From assembly GCA_028284395.1 (NCBI GenBank), contig JANQRV010000035.1, positions 1-53,002 of the forward strand: a stretch of DNA of 53,002 bases. The letters are read 5' to 3'. Positions 18,401 through 28,055 of this stretch are shown here, in pieces. Every line of letters begins with the position of its first letter. Positions within the stretch are counted from its first letter, which is position 1. The notes under the pieces are model-generated. The model searched no databases. It worked only from the letters and a program-made list of their open reading frames with translations, and was not told the DNA's origin. Source of the stretch: Saprospiraceae bacterium. Its GTDB lineage: Bacteria; Bacteroidota; Bacteroidia; Chitinophagales; Saprospiraceae. The position numbers were made by a program, and so were the translations under genes.

Positions 18401-19459
18401 ATGAAAAAAGAAAGCGCAATCGTGCTTACTGCCGGAATGTTGGAGTCGCCCTTTGCAAAGACCTGTCACGGTTTGCTAAGAGGGACCGATCGATTTGAAG
18501 TTCTGGCAATTATTGATGATAAATCTTCTGGGCAAGATGCCGGCCAGGTGATGGAAGGTCGTTCGAACGGCATTGTGGTAGTAGATTCTGTCGAGTCCTT
18601 TTTGCAAAGTACGGCGCATGTACCCAAGTATGCGGTGATCGGAGTTGCAACCCCTGGTGGTTATTTGCCAGTTTCGTTGCGGAATGAGTTGCTTTTTGCC
18701 ATCCAACAGGGAATGTCGATTGTCAATGGTTTGCATACTTTCTTAAGTGAAGATGAAGAATTTAAGGATCTTGCTGCAACACATGGTGTCGATCTTATTG
18801 ATGTACGGAAACCAAGGCACAGGAAAGAATTGAAATTCTGGACGGGTGAAATCTTCGAAATCAATATTCCCAAGATTGCCGTTTTAGGAACTGACTGTGC
18901 CATAGGTAAGAGGACTACTTGTCGGTTCATCACAGAAATGTGCAATGAAAATGGAGTGAAAACAGAAATGATCTATACCGGACAAACCGGTTGGATGCAA
19001 GGGTCCAAGCATGGGTTCATCTTTGATTCTACCGTCAATGATTTTATCAGTGGAGAAATCGAAAGGGCAATTGTTGAATGTGCTCGGCAATCAAACCCAC
19101 AGCTGATCTTGGTGGAGGGACAATCGGCTTTGTTGAATCCTACTGGTCCGTGTGGGAGTGAATTTATCCTTTCCGGAGATGTAAAAGGAGTTGTCTTGCA
19201 ACACATTCCGGGGCGTGCCCATTATGAAGATACAAACGTACCACTGGCGCCCATTGAAAAGGAAATTCAATTGATTCAGCTGTTGGGAGCAGAGGTTTTG
19301 GGTATTACTTTAAATGAGCAGGGCATGATTCCGGAAAAAGTAGAGGAGTATCGAGCCAATTTGGAGGAGGTTTTGAAGATACCGGTGATGCTCCCACTTA
19401 AAGAAGGCGTAGTCAGACTCCTGCCAGTAATCCGTGATTTTATGAGTCGATCTGTTTAA
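18401..19459 (+). CDS. dgcN: DUF1611 P-loop protein, DgcN-like D-glutamate N-acetyltransferase
   Basis: A 352-residue protein of the DUF1611 family. The N-terminal Rossmann-like part (about 1-140) has VIGVATPGGYLP. The C-terminal P-loop part has VLGTDCAIGKRTTCRF (Walker A-like GxxxxGKRT), IYTGQTGWMQG and LVEGQSALLNPTG, all characteristic of DUF1611. The characterised member DgcN acetylates D-glutamate, and DgcA then racemises the product, opening a D-Glu catabolic route (from memory). The 23-base gap after the dgcA-like gene supports that pairing. Its last 20 bases overlap the end of the convergent glycosyltransferase gene. The family is certain; the reaction is inferred from the pair. Confidence 0.78.
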   Translation: MKKESAIVLTAGMLESPFAKTCHGLLRGTDRFEVLAIIDDKSSGQDAGQVMEGRSNGIVVVDSVESFLQSTAHVPKYAVIGVATPGGYLPVSLRNELLFAIQQGMSIVNGLHTFLSEDEEFKDLAATHGVDLIDVRKPRHRKELKFWTGEIFEINIPKIAVLGTDCAIGKRTTCRFITEMCNENGVKTEMIYTGQTGWMQGSKHGFIFDSTVNDFISGEIERAIVECARQSNPQLILVEGQSALLNPTGPCGSEFILSGDVKGVVLQHIPGRAHYEDTNVPLAPIEKEIQLIQLLGAEVLGITLNEQGMIPEKVEEYRANLEEVLKIPVMLPLKEGVVRLLPVIRDFMSRSV

Positions 19460-20513
19460 GTAAGGTATCGACTGCCCGGTGTAACAAAGCATGCTCTCGC
19501 AATTGTTCTGGGGCCGGTGGCTGTGTATGTCTGATTTCAAGCATTCCTTTTGCAATATCTACTTCGCTTTGGTGTTGAAAAACGTAGTAACCTCTTTCCG
19601 AAAGATGCTTTGCTAAATACTCTTGCTCCGTTTGGCCCGGAGTCGGTATGAGAATGGCTTTCTTACCCAAGAAAAAAAGATCCATGATGGAGCTGTATCC
19701 GGATCGGCACACGACAATTTCTGCGGCTGCGATTGCTGCATTTAAGTTTTCAGCATCTAAAAATGGTAAGATTTCTAAATTAGAGCCTCTAAATTCGGGA
19801 GGATTTAGTAACTTGGGTTTCCCTCGAACCAACAAACAGCGATAAGGTAGTTTAAGCAATTGATTGATCAGAAGACCTTCAAGCACACTTCTTTGGGGCT
19901 CAGGTCCCGACAAAACGGCAATAATATCATATTTTTTATCACAAGTGATAGAACTCAGGCGGGTTAAAGGGCCTATGTAGGTGGCGCTGATTCCATTAGC
20001 TGGATGAGCAAGAATGCCAGCTAGATTAGTATGGTCAGGGCGATCTGGAATCCAGCAAGTATCGTATCGCTTGAGAAACCAATTGTTGACAAGATTGATG
20101 GGGTAATGCAGTAACGCGTGAGGACTGATCAAGTTTATCTGGTGGGTGATGAAAACGGTTGGGATGAGCCTAGAAAAGCAACTGAATCGCGAATCGGAAA
20201 TGATCGCATCTATTTTCCCATTTCGTATTAGTTGTTGTACCATGAGGTATTCCCGCAGGAGTGTCACTGAGAGCCGGGGTAGCTGGATCAAGAGATTGTA
20301 TAACATGCTGCGCGAACGGTAGCGGATCCGATACGCCGGGAGTGTGATGTATTCCAGTTCGGGAAAGGTGTTATGAAGCAGGTGTCCTGCATCACCGGAA
20401 CTTCCGATTATGACTTTTACCGGTTTCTTTAGCAGCTCCTGAATTACAGGGATCGATCTGGTAGCATGCCCCAATCCCCAGTCCAGGACTACATAAAGAA
20501 TTCGCTTTGGCAT
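19440..20513 (-). CDS. Glycosyltransferase, GT-B fold, MurG-like
   Basis: A 357-residue protein with two Rossmann-like halves. The N-terminus ILYVVLDWGLGHATRSIPVI is the glycine-rich acceptor-side loop seen in MurG and related GT1/GT28 enzymes. The C-terminal half has IIAVLSGPEPQRSVLEG, then VVCRSGYSSIMDLFFLGKKAILIPTPGQTEQ, the nucleotide-sugar binding segment with the Gly-x-Ser and the PxPxQxEQ motif of the family. It probably transfers a nucleotide-activated sugar to an envelope lipid or polymer on the cytoplasmic face; the acceptor is unknown. I start at ATG 20513; a TTG two codons upstream is less likely. The 3' end overlaps dgcN by 20 bases. Confidence 0.85.
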   Translation of the reverse strand: MPKRILYVVLDWGLGHATRSIPVIQELLKKPVKVIIGSSGDAGHLLHNTFPELEYITLPAYRIRYRSRSMLYNLLIQLPRLSVTLLREYLMVQQLIRNGKIDAIISDSRFSCFSRLIPTVFITHQINLISPHALLHYPINLVNNWFLKRYDTCWIPDRPDHTNLAGILAHPANGISATYIGPLTRLSSITCDKKYDIIAVLSGPEPQRSVLEGLLINQLLKLPYRCLLVRGKPKLLNPPEFRGSNLEILPFLDAENLNAAIAAAEIVVCRSGYSSIMDLFFLGKKAILIPTPGQTEQEYLAKHLSERGYYVFQHQSEVDIAKGMLEIRHTQPPAPEQLREHALLHRAVDTLLKQIDS

Positions 20514-20546
20514 TGTCAAGATTTAATAAATACAAAACTCAAATCT

Positions 20547-20645
20547 ATGAATAATCGGAAAATCTTACACTTTTTGATTTTTGCGATCGTTTTGGTGTTG
20601 TTGGCAGGTTGCAAAGCCGCAGATTGCGGTTGCCCAATGCATTAA
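20547..20645 (+). CDS. 32-residue Cys-rich lipoprotein
   Basis: ATG at 20547, TAA at 20643-20645. The peptide has a short polar/basic head (MNNRK), a hydrophobic stretch and a clear lipobox LLAGC at residue 22. After lipidation at that Cys the mature peptide would be only 11 residues: CKAADCGCPMH, with a second CxC and a terminal Met-His. It is divergent from the glycosyltransferase (34 bases apart). Very small lipoproteins ending in CxCP-type motifs do occur in Bacteroidota as unannotated ORFs (recollection), and none has a role that I know of. The perfect lipobox makes chance unlikely. A metal- or thiol-related role at the membrane is speculation. Confidence 0.6.
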   Translation: MNNRKILHFLIFAIVLVLLAGCKAADCGCPMH

Positions 20646-20722
20646 TAGAATCTCACTCTAAGCTGGTGGCCAAAGAACGAAGGTTGTTAAAAGGAAGCCT
20701 TCCATTGGATGTGTGTTAAAAA

Positions 20723-20754
20723 TTGGGCTAAGTATTGTTTTATTTTTAATTTTG
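20723..20754 (+). promoter_or_regulatory. Candidate promoter of the T9SS surface-protein operon
   Basis: TTG at 20723-20725, 21-base spacer, TAATTTTG at 20747-20754, an exact fit to the Bacteroidota -33/-7 pattern. Transcription would start near 20761, giving a leader of about 200 bases before the ATG at 20959. The rest of 20646-20958 holds the small ORF at 20790 and no other gene that I can see. Confidence 0.5.
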
Positions 20755-20789
20755 CATTAAAATGTAACTTTCATACAAAATCCGATCCC

Positions 20790-20882
20790 ATGAACGTTTG
20801 CCATCACCTCTGCAGAGTGCGCATCAGGCACCCATTTAATGACTCCTTGTTCCTTCCCCTGTCCTACTCAGAAACGACATAA
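20790..20882 (+). CDS. Possible 30-residue leader ORF, His/Cys-rich
   Basis: An ATG-TAA frame lying wholly within the predicted leader of the 20959 gene, 77 bases before its start. It encodes MNVCHHLCRVRIRHP and a further 15 residues ending SYSETT. The clustering of Cys, His and Arg codons at the front resembles attenuation-type leader peptides rather than a random peptide, but there is no homologue I can name and no clear terminator/antiterminator pair. A short palindrome CTCTGCAGAG lies inside it. It could also be chance. Confidence 0.25.
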   Translation: MNVCHHLCRVRIRHPFNDSLFLPLSYSETT

Positions 20883-20958
20883 TTCGATAACTTAGCAGTT
20901 TTTAGTGACTATTATTACTTATTACTGTAATCCCAAACGACAAATAAAAGTCTGAGTT

Positions 20959-23900
20959 ATGAGAAAATGCTCTTCCTTATCCAGGAGGCTACTATTTCTG
21001 ACGCTGGTCTGCCATTCATTGCATACTTATGCTTTAGCTGGTAGTACAACTCCACCGGTAATCAAAAACGTGCCGGCTGACATTACTGTGGATTGCGTCG
21101 GGGACATTCCCGACAAGGTGGATTTAGAAGCAGAAGATGCAGAAGATGGACCGTTTCCAGACTTGATTTCCCCGGTGGATTCTCCTGATCCCAGTACTAT
21201 TGATCCTTGTGCAGGAGGTGTTGTTTTTCGTGTCTGGACGGCACAGGATACCGATGGAAATATTACGCGAGATACACAAATGATTACTGTTTTACCAGAC
21301 GTTACCCCACCGGTGATCAATTATGCTACAGTAAATGATACGGTTGCTTGTGACCTATTAACGGATGTAGTTGATGGATACACGACATGGCGAGGTGAGC
21401 AAATAGTTAACGTCGGTTTTAATTATGTAGAGACTTGTCTGGATGAAATAGATCACGAACCTAAAGACGACTTTGACAAGCCGTGTGAGACCCGCACTTT
21501 AGTTATTACCATTACTGATCAATGTGGTCAGCAGGCCACCTGGACCGGAACCTACACTACGATCGATACCATCAAACCCGTATTGGTCGGAATTCCAAAC
21601 GATACTACTGTTCAGTGTGACGACGGATTACCCCCTCCCCCGACCGTTACTGTTTTAGATAATTGTAATGATCTTTTGGTTCCTACACTTCAAGAATCTT
21701 CTACACAAGACCTTGATGGAACCTGTAATGAGAATGAATATCAGGTTACCCGAACTTGGGTGGTATTGGACTCTTGCGGTAATTCAGCCCAGGCCTCCCA
21801 GGTCATTACGGTAATTGATGGTAGTCCTCCCAATTTCACTACGCCACCGAATTTGACAATTTCATGTGACGATGATGAGAATGATTTGAATTTGACCGGG
21901 GAAGTAACGGATGCTGTGGATGACTGTGGTGGGGTGGTTTCTCTTATGTACGTCGACCAAAAGGTGCTTGGGTCTTGCGCCAATGATACAATTATTAACC
22001 GGACTTGGCAAGCCACAGATTTGTGTGGGAATGCTATTACAAAGGTACAGGTCATCACTAAGAAGGACCAGACAGCACCAACATTTACAGTCCCTAGAGA
22101 TACTTTAGTTGATTGTGCGGAGGCAGAAGATCTGGCAGTAACCGGTGAGCCGACCGATCTCTTAGATAACTGTGATTCGGATGGGCTGGTGGCTGAATTT
22201 TCTGATGTGGTTACCTTAGATCCATTGTGTGAAGGAAAATATACGATTCGCCGTACCTGGGAAGTACGCGATAATTGTGGGAATATTGGTAGTCAAGTAC
22301 AAACTATCTCAGTTGAAGACCTATTGCCACCTACTTTAGAGGTAGCACCAATGGATATGATTATAAATTGTGCGGCTGACGTAGACTTAGCGGTGGTATT
22401 CAGTGACTGGGTAGCCAGCAGGGGAGGAGGTATGGCCTCAGACAATTGTGGCGAATCAGAAGATTTGACCTGGGTTGCTTACAATAGCGGGACAAATGAT
22501 CCTGCTGCTATGGGCTCATTGATTTGCCCGGCAAACAGCGATACCGTACTGATCACTGCTATAGACTTTGTAGTGACTGATCCTTGCGGAAACCAAAGGT
22601 TGTCGACTGCTGCTTTTGTGGTTCTTGATAATATCGCACCCATTATTATCGATTGTCCTCAAGATACTGTGATTGAGGCAAGTGCGGGCCAGTGTTCGGC
22701 CAGTTTTGGCTTGACGCCCCCGATCTTTACCGAAGAGTGTTCGAATTTGTTGTCTACCGAAGATATTTCTATATCTGCCAATCTGACTAACTCGGCTGCT
22801 GCCGGTGAGGAAGGAACGACTCCTGTCGATCCACTTATTTTGAATTTTGCATTGGCCGCCTCATCTCCTGTGAACGCCTTTACGGAAGCTACCTTATCAA
22901 TAGGCCTGGTGAATGCCGATGCGGAAGCGGCCGAGGAATACCTGTTGATCTACGGAGAAGATGGTAGTTTTCTGGGTCAGACTGCCAACAGCCTGGTATC
23001 TTGTGGTGATTCAGATACGACGTTGACAATTACGAAGGAACAGTTTAATGTTTGGGCTGAAGATGGAGTGATTTCCATTTCATTGGAACCTTTTATTCCG
23101 GAGGGGCTGGATGGCAGATTTGCCGTTAATGATATTTGTACAGGAGGGACTACAGTTAATGGTCAGCTGACGCTTACCGTTAAGGAATTGGGTAACATTA
23201 GTTTTCAATACAGCGTTGATGATGGTCCATTGCAAATGGCAGCCCTGTCGACCTCGACCGTTGCTACTTTCGAAGAGGGGGTACACGAGGTGAAGTATTA
23301 CATTTCAGACTGTGCCGGGAATGTGGATAGTTGTTCATTCAACTTGACTGTTGCCGACCGCGAAGCACCCCAAATTGATTGTCCGAGTGATATTGTCGTT
23401 GCATTGGAAACAGGAGACTGTGATACTTTAATTACCCTACCTTTTATTGAAGTGGCAACTGACAACTGTCCTGGGTTTGGATCTTATTCCCGAACCTTAC
23501 CAACGGATACTACGGGGGCATACCTCACGTTCAAATACGATCCGAACTTAAATGATTATCTGGCTGAATCCAGGGAATATGTGTTTACTGGTGTAGCTGC
23601 CAATGCTCTAGGACCCGTACAGATTGTATTGGATCTAAGGGGAGATTTTGATTCCAATGGTGCTTTTATTGAAGTATTAGATGAGAATGACAACGTAATT
23701 GGTACTACCGCACAAGGGGTTGCGAGTTGTTCGGAGGCTGGCCAAGTTTCTTTCTCTCTATCTGCTGCAGCGTTCAACGCCATGGCTGGCGATGGCACCT
23801 TTGTGCTGAAAATCGTACCGAATGTGATTGTCGTTCCGCCGGGAGTGGTTGGAGATGGAATTAATCCATGCAATCCGGCTCTAGTGCAAGAAGATGGAGC

Positions 23901-26900
23901 AATTGATAGTTTGACGTATGTTTTCGTCACTCTGGAATACGAAGATATCTTGCCTTCCTTCTATACCACTGGTCAGACTGAGACTCCGCTCACCATCATG
24001 AGCGGCCCTGAAATAAATCCGGTATTGAATTTTGGCGCAGGTGATACTGAAGTCTTCTATCTTTTGGGTGACCAGAGTGGTAACGTAGATACCTGTTCTT
24101 TTCTGGTCTCTGTTCAAGATAACGAGGCTCCGGTTGCGGTATGTCAGGCTACAACTGTTTTTATCAATCCTTCCGGTCTGGATGACGAATCGCGTTCGGC
24201 TCAGGAATTGGATGGAGGCAGTACTGATAATTGCATGATCGACACCATGTTTTTGTCGCCAAGCGTATTTACTTGTCAACAGGCTGGATCAACCATTATG
24301 GCTACTTTAACCGTAGTAGATGTCCAAGGTAATCAGTCCAGCTGCTCGACCCCTATTCGGATCGAAGCGGAAGCTCCCCAACCCAGTGCTAATTCTGGAC
24401 TTTGCGGGGGCGATACTTTATTTCTGATTGCCAATCCACCGGCGGCAGACGGCGGCACCATTTTTACTTATCGCTGGTTTAATCCCAGTGGACTATTGAT
24501 TTCTACTGATGAAAACCCGATTATCGCTAACATTGATGGAGACGACGCTGGTGCCTATCGAGTAGAAATTGAAGGTGTGACTGGCTGTACGGTCGATGGG
24601 GTAGTGCAAGTAGTTATTGAAGATCTGCCCCTGACACCCAATATTGTAACTTCCGAAAATGTTTGTGTCGATGAGGATATTGTCCTCGAATCCGGCGTTA
24701 TGCCCTCAGGTGACAATGTTATGTATCACTGGTACGAAGGGCTGCCGCCAGAAGGGAATTTGGTGCAAAGTACGACGGTTCCAAGGTTTACGGTACCTGC
24801 TCCGCATAATTCGGGGGAGTTTAATTATTATTTGGTCATTGAGGCCAGCGGGTGCATCTCTCAACCTTCTGCTGCGACCAATATTTTGGCTTCTGAAATT
24901 CCCGTTGCCATTGTCAATGAGACACAGGTTACTATTTGCGAGGGGGAATCGATCGAGTTGGGAACAGATGTAACAGGCAGTGACTTGGATTATGAGTGGA
25001 CGGGACCTAATGGATATTTCTCCAATGCTCAATTGCCCGAGGCGATCACTAACTCCGCACTTTCCAATGCCGGTGTTTATACTTTGGTCGTATCCAGGAA
25101 TGGATGCGAATCGGCTCCGGCTTTTACAGCGGTTAGCATACTCCCCAAGCCCGAGACGCCAAATATTTCTGATAATGGTCCGCTTTGTACAGGAGAAGAT
25201 TTAGCGCTCGTCACGGACAATAACGACGCAAGTGTCTACCATTGGATTGCGCCGGATCTGCAGGAGTTTCTGACTACTTCCAATGGTTTCTCGGTCGAGG
25301 ATGTTTCTATTGCGGAGGAAGGTTTCTGGCGGGTTTACGTCACTCAGTTTGGTTGTGATTCCGATGTGTCGTCTTCCGTTCGGATCGAAGTAAACCAGGT
25401 GCCAAATGCGATTGCCTCCGCTCAGAGAACGGATGTTTGCACCGGTGATGAACTACGATTACTGGGATCGCCAAACATCAATGGAGCAACCTATCTCTGG
25501 ACCGGTCCGCAGGGCTATACCGCCTCCGCTGCAAATCCGATTATTGAAGAGATTGCCGACGGACAGGCGGGAACCTTTGAACTCAAAATTACGACTGCTG
25601 AAGGATGTGCTGATTCGTCGGAAGTAGATATCGAAGTCATCAAGGGGGTGACCATAACAGCTGTTAGCAATAACGGAACAACTTGTCTTACCGGTCCTAC
25701 CGATATTCAACTGATCTCAACTGTCTTCCCACCTGACCAAGGTGGGTACAGCTATAGTTGGACGGGGCCGGGTTTTTCATCTTCGGATAGTGTTGCGGTC
25801 ATACCCAATGCAACTTCTTTGAATAATGGTAATTACCAGTTAGTTGTAACCAATGAAAATAACTGCGTATCGAATAGCCTGACTACCGTTGTAGATGTTA
25901 CTGATCCGCCGGTAACGCCCAATCAGCCTACATTGAGTGCAGCGACACAGGCTCCTTTGTGTGAAGGAGACCAAATTGTCGTAGAGACGAATGCATATAC
26001 TGGTAGTGCGGTCACCTACAACTGGAGCACTCCAAATGGAGATATCGTTACCGAGGTACCCTCTCTTTCCATCAACAGTGCGACCATTGGAGAAAGTGGC
26101 GTTTATTCCTTGTTTGTCAACGTCGACGGTTGTAGATCGATGACTTCCGGTACGCTGCTGATGGATGTCAATGAAGTACCTGAAATACAGGTAACCAGTA
26201 ATAGCCCCGTTTGTAGCGGTACTCCCGTTCAACTAGAGGCGACGTTGTTCCCAACGGCTACCTATCAGTGGGTGGGGCCAGGGGAGTTCACTTCCTCGAG
26301 GGCTAATCCCATCATCAATATGGCTGATTCGAGCCGACACGCTGGTACTTACGGGGTAACAGCCACGATTGATGGTTGTACATCGGAGCCTCAATCGATT
26401 CCCGTGGTAGTTTTGCAGACGCCTGCCCCTCCATTGGTCAGTAATTCCAGTCCAGTTTGTATCAGTACGCCGGGAGATTTGTTGGTTCTTTCGGTAGACT
26501 CATCGGGCATGAGTTCCGGAACGATGTATACCTGGTATGATGAGTCAGGGCAAATTGGAGCAGAAATTTCGGCTTTAAATTTTGGGCTTAAAGATTATGT
26601 CAATTACAGTCCCGGTACGGTCGCTTTTAGGGCTAAAGCTCGATTGGGGGCTTGTATCTCCGACTTTTCAGACCCAACCTTCGTTGTTTTTGATGAGATT
26701 CCCAACAACAATGCCTTTGCCGGAGAAGATGCGGAAGTGTGCCAGGAGAGTCTCATAGAGCTGCAGGCGGAGTTGCCTTCCGAGGGGACCGGATTGTGGA
26801 CCTTAATTGCCGGAGACAGTTCGGGGGTGGTCATTGCGAATCCGGAGTTGGCGGTCACTCCGGTAGAGGGACTTGTGGCAGGTCAAGACTACTTATTTCG

Positions 26901-28029
26901 CTGGACCTTGTCGAATGGCGCCTGTCAGGATTACTCTGCGGACGAAGTTTTGTATAATGTTGAAATGGGTGAAACGCCTTTTGCCGGAGAAGACCAGTTG
27001 GTTTGTGATGATGATACCATTAGGTTGAATGCCGTGGCTCCAATCAATGGTCAAGGGCGGTGGACGCAAGAGACTTCACAAGAGAGTTTAGGGGTTCGAT
27101 TGGATGGCAATGTATCAAATCCAGAAATCACGGTTCGCGGATTGGAGCCGGGTAATGCTTACAAGTTCACCTGGACCGTAAGCAGTAGTTGCGGGGACTT
27201 TTTTGATGAAACTTTCGTGCGGGTATCAGATCCGGGTCCTTTTGCCGGATTTGATCGAGAAGTTTGCAACGATGACGGAGAAGCTATGCTGGAGGCAGAT
27301 ACGCCATTAGGAGGAGAAGCGATCTGGTCGAGTATTACTCCGGGGGTTACGTTTTCAGATGCAAACGAACCTGATGCCATCGTTTCGAACCTGCAGGAAG
27401 GAGAGAATATTTTTGTGTGGACCATTGACGATGCCATCTGTGGTCCGACATCTAGAGATACGATCTCAATTGAATATTTTAGAAACCCATTGGCAATGAA
27501 CGATGACGTCGTGGTCGACTTCGGGAAAACGGTTGAACTGGATCTTTTGGCAAATGACTTCGTACCCAAAGAAGTGGCGGTCACAATCCTGTCCGGACCT
27601 GGTTCTGGAAATTTAACGCAAATCGGTACTGGAGTTTTTGAATATACTTCAGCTCTTAATTTTGTGGGGGAAGACGAATTAGTGTATGAATTATGCAGTG
27701 AAGGGTGTGCTTGTTCGCAGGCAACTGTTAAGTTCAGTGTCGGAAGTGATGTACTTTGCAAGGCGCCGACGATCATTACTCCCAATAACGATGGGGTCAA
27801 TGATGCATTTGTTGTACCCTGCCTGCTGAATGAAAACCTGTATCCCCAAAGCCAGGTTGTTATTTTTAATCAATGGGGAGATGAGGTGTTTAGATCGGCC
27901 GTACCGTATGAGAACAATTGGATGGGAACATACAATGGAGAGGATTTGCCGGTTGGAACTTATTTTTATGTCATTAATTACGGCAATGACCAACCCAGTG
28001 ATAATGGATACTTGGTCATTCACCGATAA
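20959..28029 (+). CDS. Giant repetitive cell-surface protein with T9SS type B sorting domain
   Basis: A 2356-residue secreted protein. Signal peptide at about residues 1-28 (RRLLFLTLVCHSLHTYALA). Residues about 30-640 and 800-900 contain repeated HYR-like beta modules, each opening PPxIxxxPxDxTVxC and containing DNCG/DxCGN. Residues about 1145-1915 are Ig/PKD-like modules with the recurring theme LCxGE...YxWxGPxG...AGxYxLxV...GC. Three modules with FAGxDxxVC...GxGxW start near bases 26715, 26980 and 27238. A cadherin-like module (LDLLANDFVPKEVAVTI) follows. The last 80 residues (IITPNNDGVNDAFVVPC, VVIFNQWGDEVFRS, NGEDLPVGTYFYVI) are the gliding-motility-type C-terminal domain that directs T9SS export. 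It probably acts as an adhesin or matrix protein. It is followed by PorP/SprF after 26 bases, the usual partner of type B cargo. Confidence 0.95.
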   Translation: MRKCSSLSRRLLFLTLVCHSLHTYALAGSTTPPVIKNVPADITVDCVGDIPDKVDLEAEDAEDGPFPDLISPVDSPDPSTIDPCAGGVVFRVWTAQDTDGNITRDTQMITVLPDVTPPVINYATVNDTVACDLLTDVVDGYTTWRGEQIVNVGFNYVETCLDEIDHEPKDDFDKPCETRTLVITITDQCGQQATWTGTYTTIDTIKPVLVGIPNDTTVQCDDGLPPPPTVTVLDNCNDLLVPTLQESSTQDLDGTCNENEYQVTRTWVVLDSCGNSAQASQVITVIDGSPPNFTTPPNLTISCDDDENDLNLTGEVTDAVDDCGGVVSLMYVDQKVLGSCANDTIINRTWQATDLCGNAITKVQVITKKDQTAPTFTVPRDTLVDCAEAEDLAVTGEPTDLLDNCDSDGLVAEFSDVVTLDPLCEGKYTIRRTWEVRDNCGNIGSQVQTISVEDLLPPTLEVAPMDMIINCAADVDLAVVFSDWVASRGGGMASDNCGESEDLTWVAYNSGTNDPAAMGSLICPANSDTVLITAIDFVVTDPCGNQRLSTAAFVVLDNIAPIIIDCPQDTVIEASAGQCSASFGLTPPIFTEECSNLLSTEDISISANLTNSAAAGEEGTTPVDPLILNFALAASSPVNAFTEATLSIGLVNADAEAAEEYLLIYGEDGSFLGQTANSLVSCGDSDTTLTITKEQFNVWAEDGVISISLEPFIPEGLDGRFAVNDICTGGTTVNGQLTLTVKELGNISFQYSVDDGPLQMAALSTSTVATFEEGVHEVKYYISDCAGNVDSCSFNLTVADREAPQIDCPSDIVVALETGDCDTLITLPFIEVATDNCPGFGSYSRTLPTDTTGAYLTFKYDPNLNDYLAESREYVFTGVAANALGPVQIVLDLRGDFDSNGAFIEVLDENDNVIGTTAQGVASCSEAGQVSFSLSAAAFNAMAGDGTFVLKIVPNVIVVPPGVVGDGINPCNPALVQEDGAIDSLTYVFVTLEYEDILPSFYTTGQTETPLTIMSGPEINPVLNFGAGDTEVFYLLGDQSGNVDTCSFLVSVQDNEAPVAVCQATTVFINPSGLDDESRSAQELDGGSTDNCMIDTMFLSPSVFTCQQAGSTIMATLTVVDVQGNQSSCSTPIRIEAEAPQPSANSGLCGGDTLFLIANPPAADGGTIFTYRWFNPSGLLISTDENPIIANIDGDDAGAYRVEIEGVTGCTVDGVVQVVIEDLPLTPNIVTSENVCVDEDIVLESGVMPSGDNVMYHWYEGLPPEGNLVQSTTVPRFTVPAPHNSGEFNYYLVIEASGCISQPSAATNILASEIPVAIVNETQVTICEGESIELGTDVTGSDLDYEWTGPNGYFSNAQLPEAITNSALSNAGVYTLVVSRNGCESAPAFTAVSILPKPETPNISDNGPLCTGEDLALVTDNNDASVYHWIAPDLQEFLTTSNGFSVEDVSIAEEGFWRVYVTQFGCDSDVSSSVRIEVNQVPNAIASAQRTDVCTGDELRLLGSPNINGATYLWTGPQGYTASAANPIIEEIADGQAGTFELKITTAEGCADSSEVDIEVIKGVTITAVSNNGTTCLTGPTDIQLISTVFPPDQGGYSYSWTGPGFSSSDSVAVIPNATSLNNGNYQLVVTNENNCVSNSLTTVVDVTDPPVTPNQPTLSAATQAPLCEGDQIVVETNAYTGSAVTYNWSTPNGDIVTEVPSLSINSATIGESGVYSLFVNVDGCRSMTSGTLLMDVNEVPEIQVTSNSPVCSGTPVQLEATLFPTATYQWVGPGEFTSSRANPIINMADSSRHAGTYGVTATIDGCTSEPQSIPVVVLQTPAPPLVSNSSPVCISTPGDLLVLSVDSSGMSSGTMYTWYDESGQIGAEISALNFGLKDYVNYSPGTVAFRAKARLGACISDFSDPTFVVFDEIPNNNAFAGEDAEVCQESLIELQAELPSEGTGLWTLIAGDSSGVVIANPELAVTPVEGLVAGQDYLFRWTLSNGACQDYSADEVLYNVEMGETPFAGEDQLVCDDDTIRLNAVAPINGQGRWTQETSQESLGVRLDGNVSNPEITVRGLEPGNAYKFTWTVSSSCGDFFDETFVRVSDPGPFAGFDREVCNDDGEAMLEADTPLGGEAIWSSITPGVTFSDANEPDAIVSNLQEGENIFVWTIDDAICGPTSRDTISIEYFRNPLAMNDDVVVDFGKTVELDLLANDFVPKEVAVTILSGPGSGNLTQIGTGVFEYTSALNFVGEDELVYELCSEGCACSQATVKFSVGSDVLCKAPTIITPNNDGVNDAFVVPCLLNENLYPQSQVVIFNQWGDEVFRSAVPYENNWMGTYNGEDLPVGTYFYVINYGNDQPSDNGYLVIHR

Positions 28030-28055
28030 AATCCCAAATACTAAAAACCGAGCCT

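Noticed and set aside
27159..27800. 213-codon minus-strand frame inside the giant T9SS gene
   Set aside because: It is Ser/Thr/Pro-rich antisense of a repetitive coding region, with no domain, and lies fully inside a certain gene.
20959..28029. CRISPR-like or tandem DNA repeats in the giant gene
   Set aside because: The repetition is at protein-domain level and the DNA of the modules is divergent; there are no regular identical repeats with spacers.
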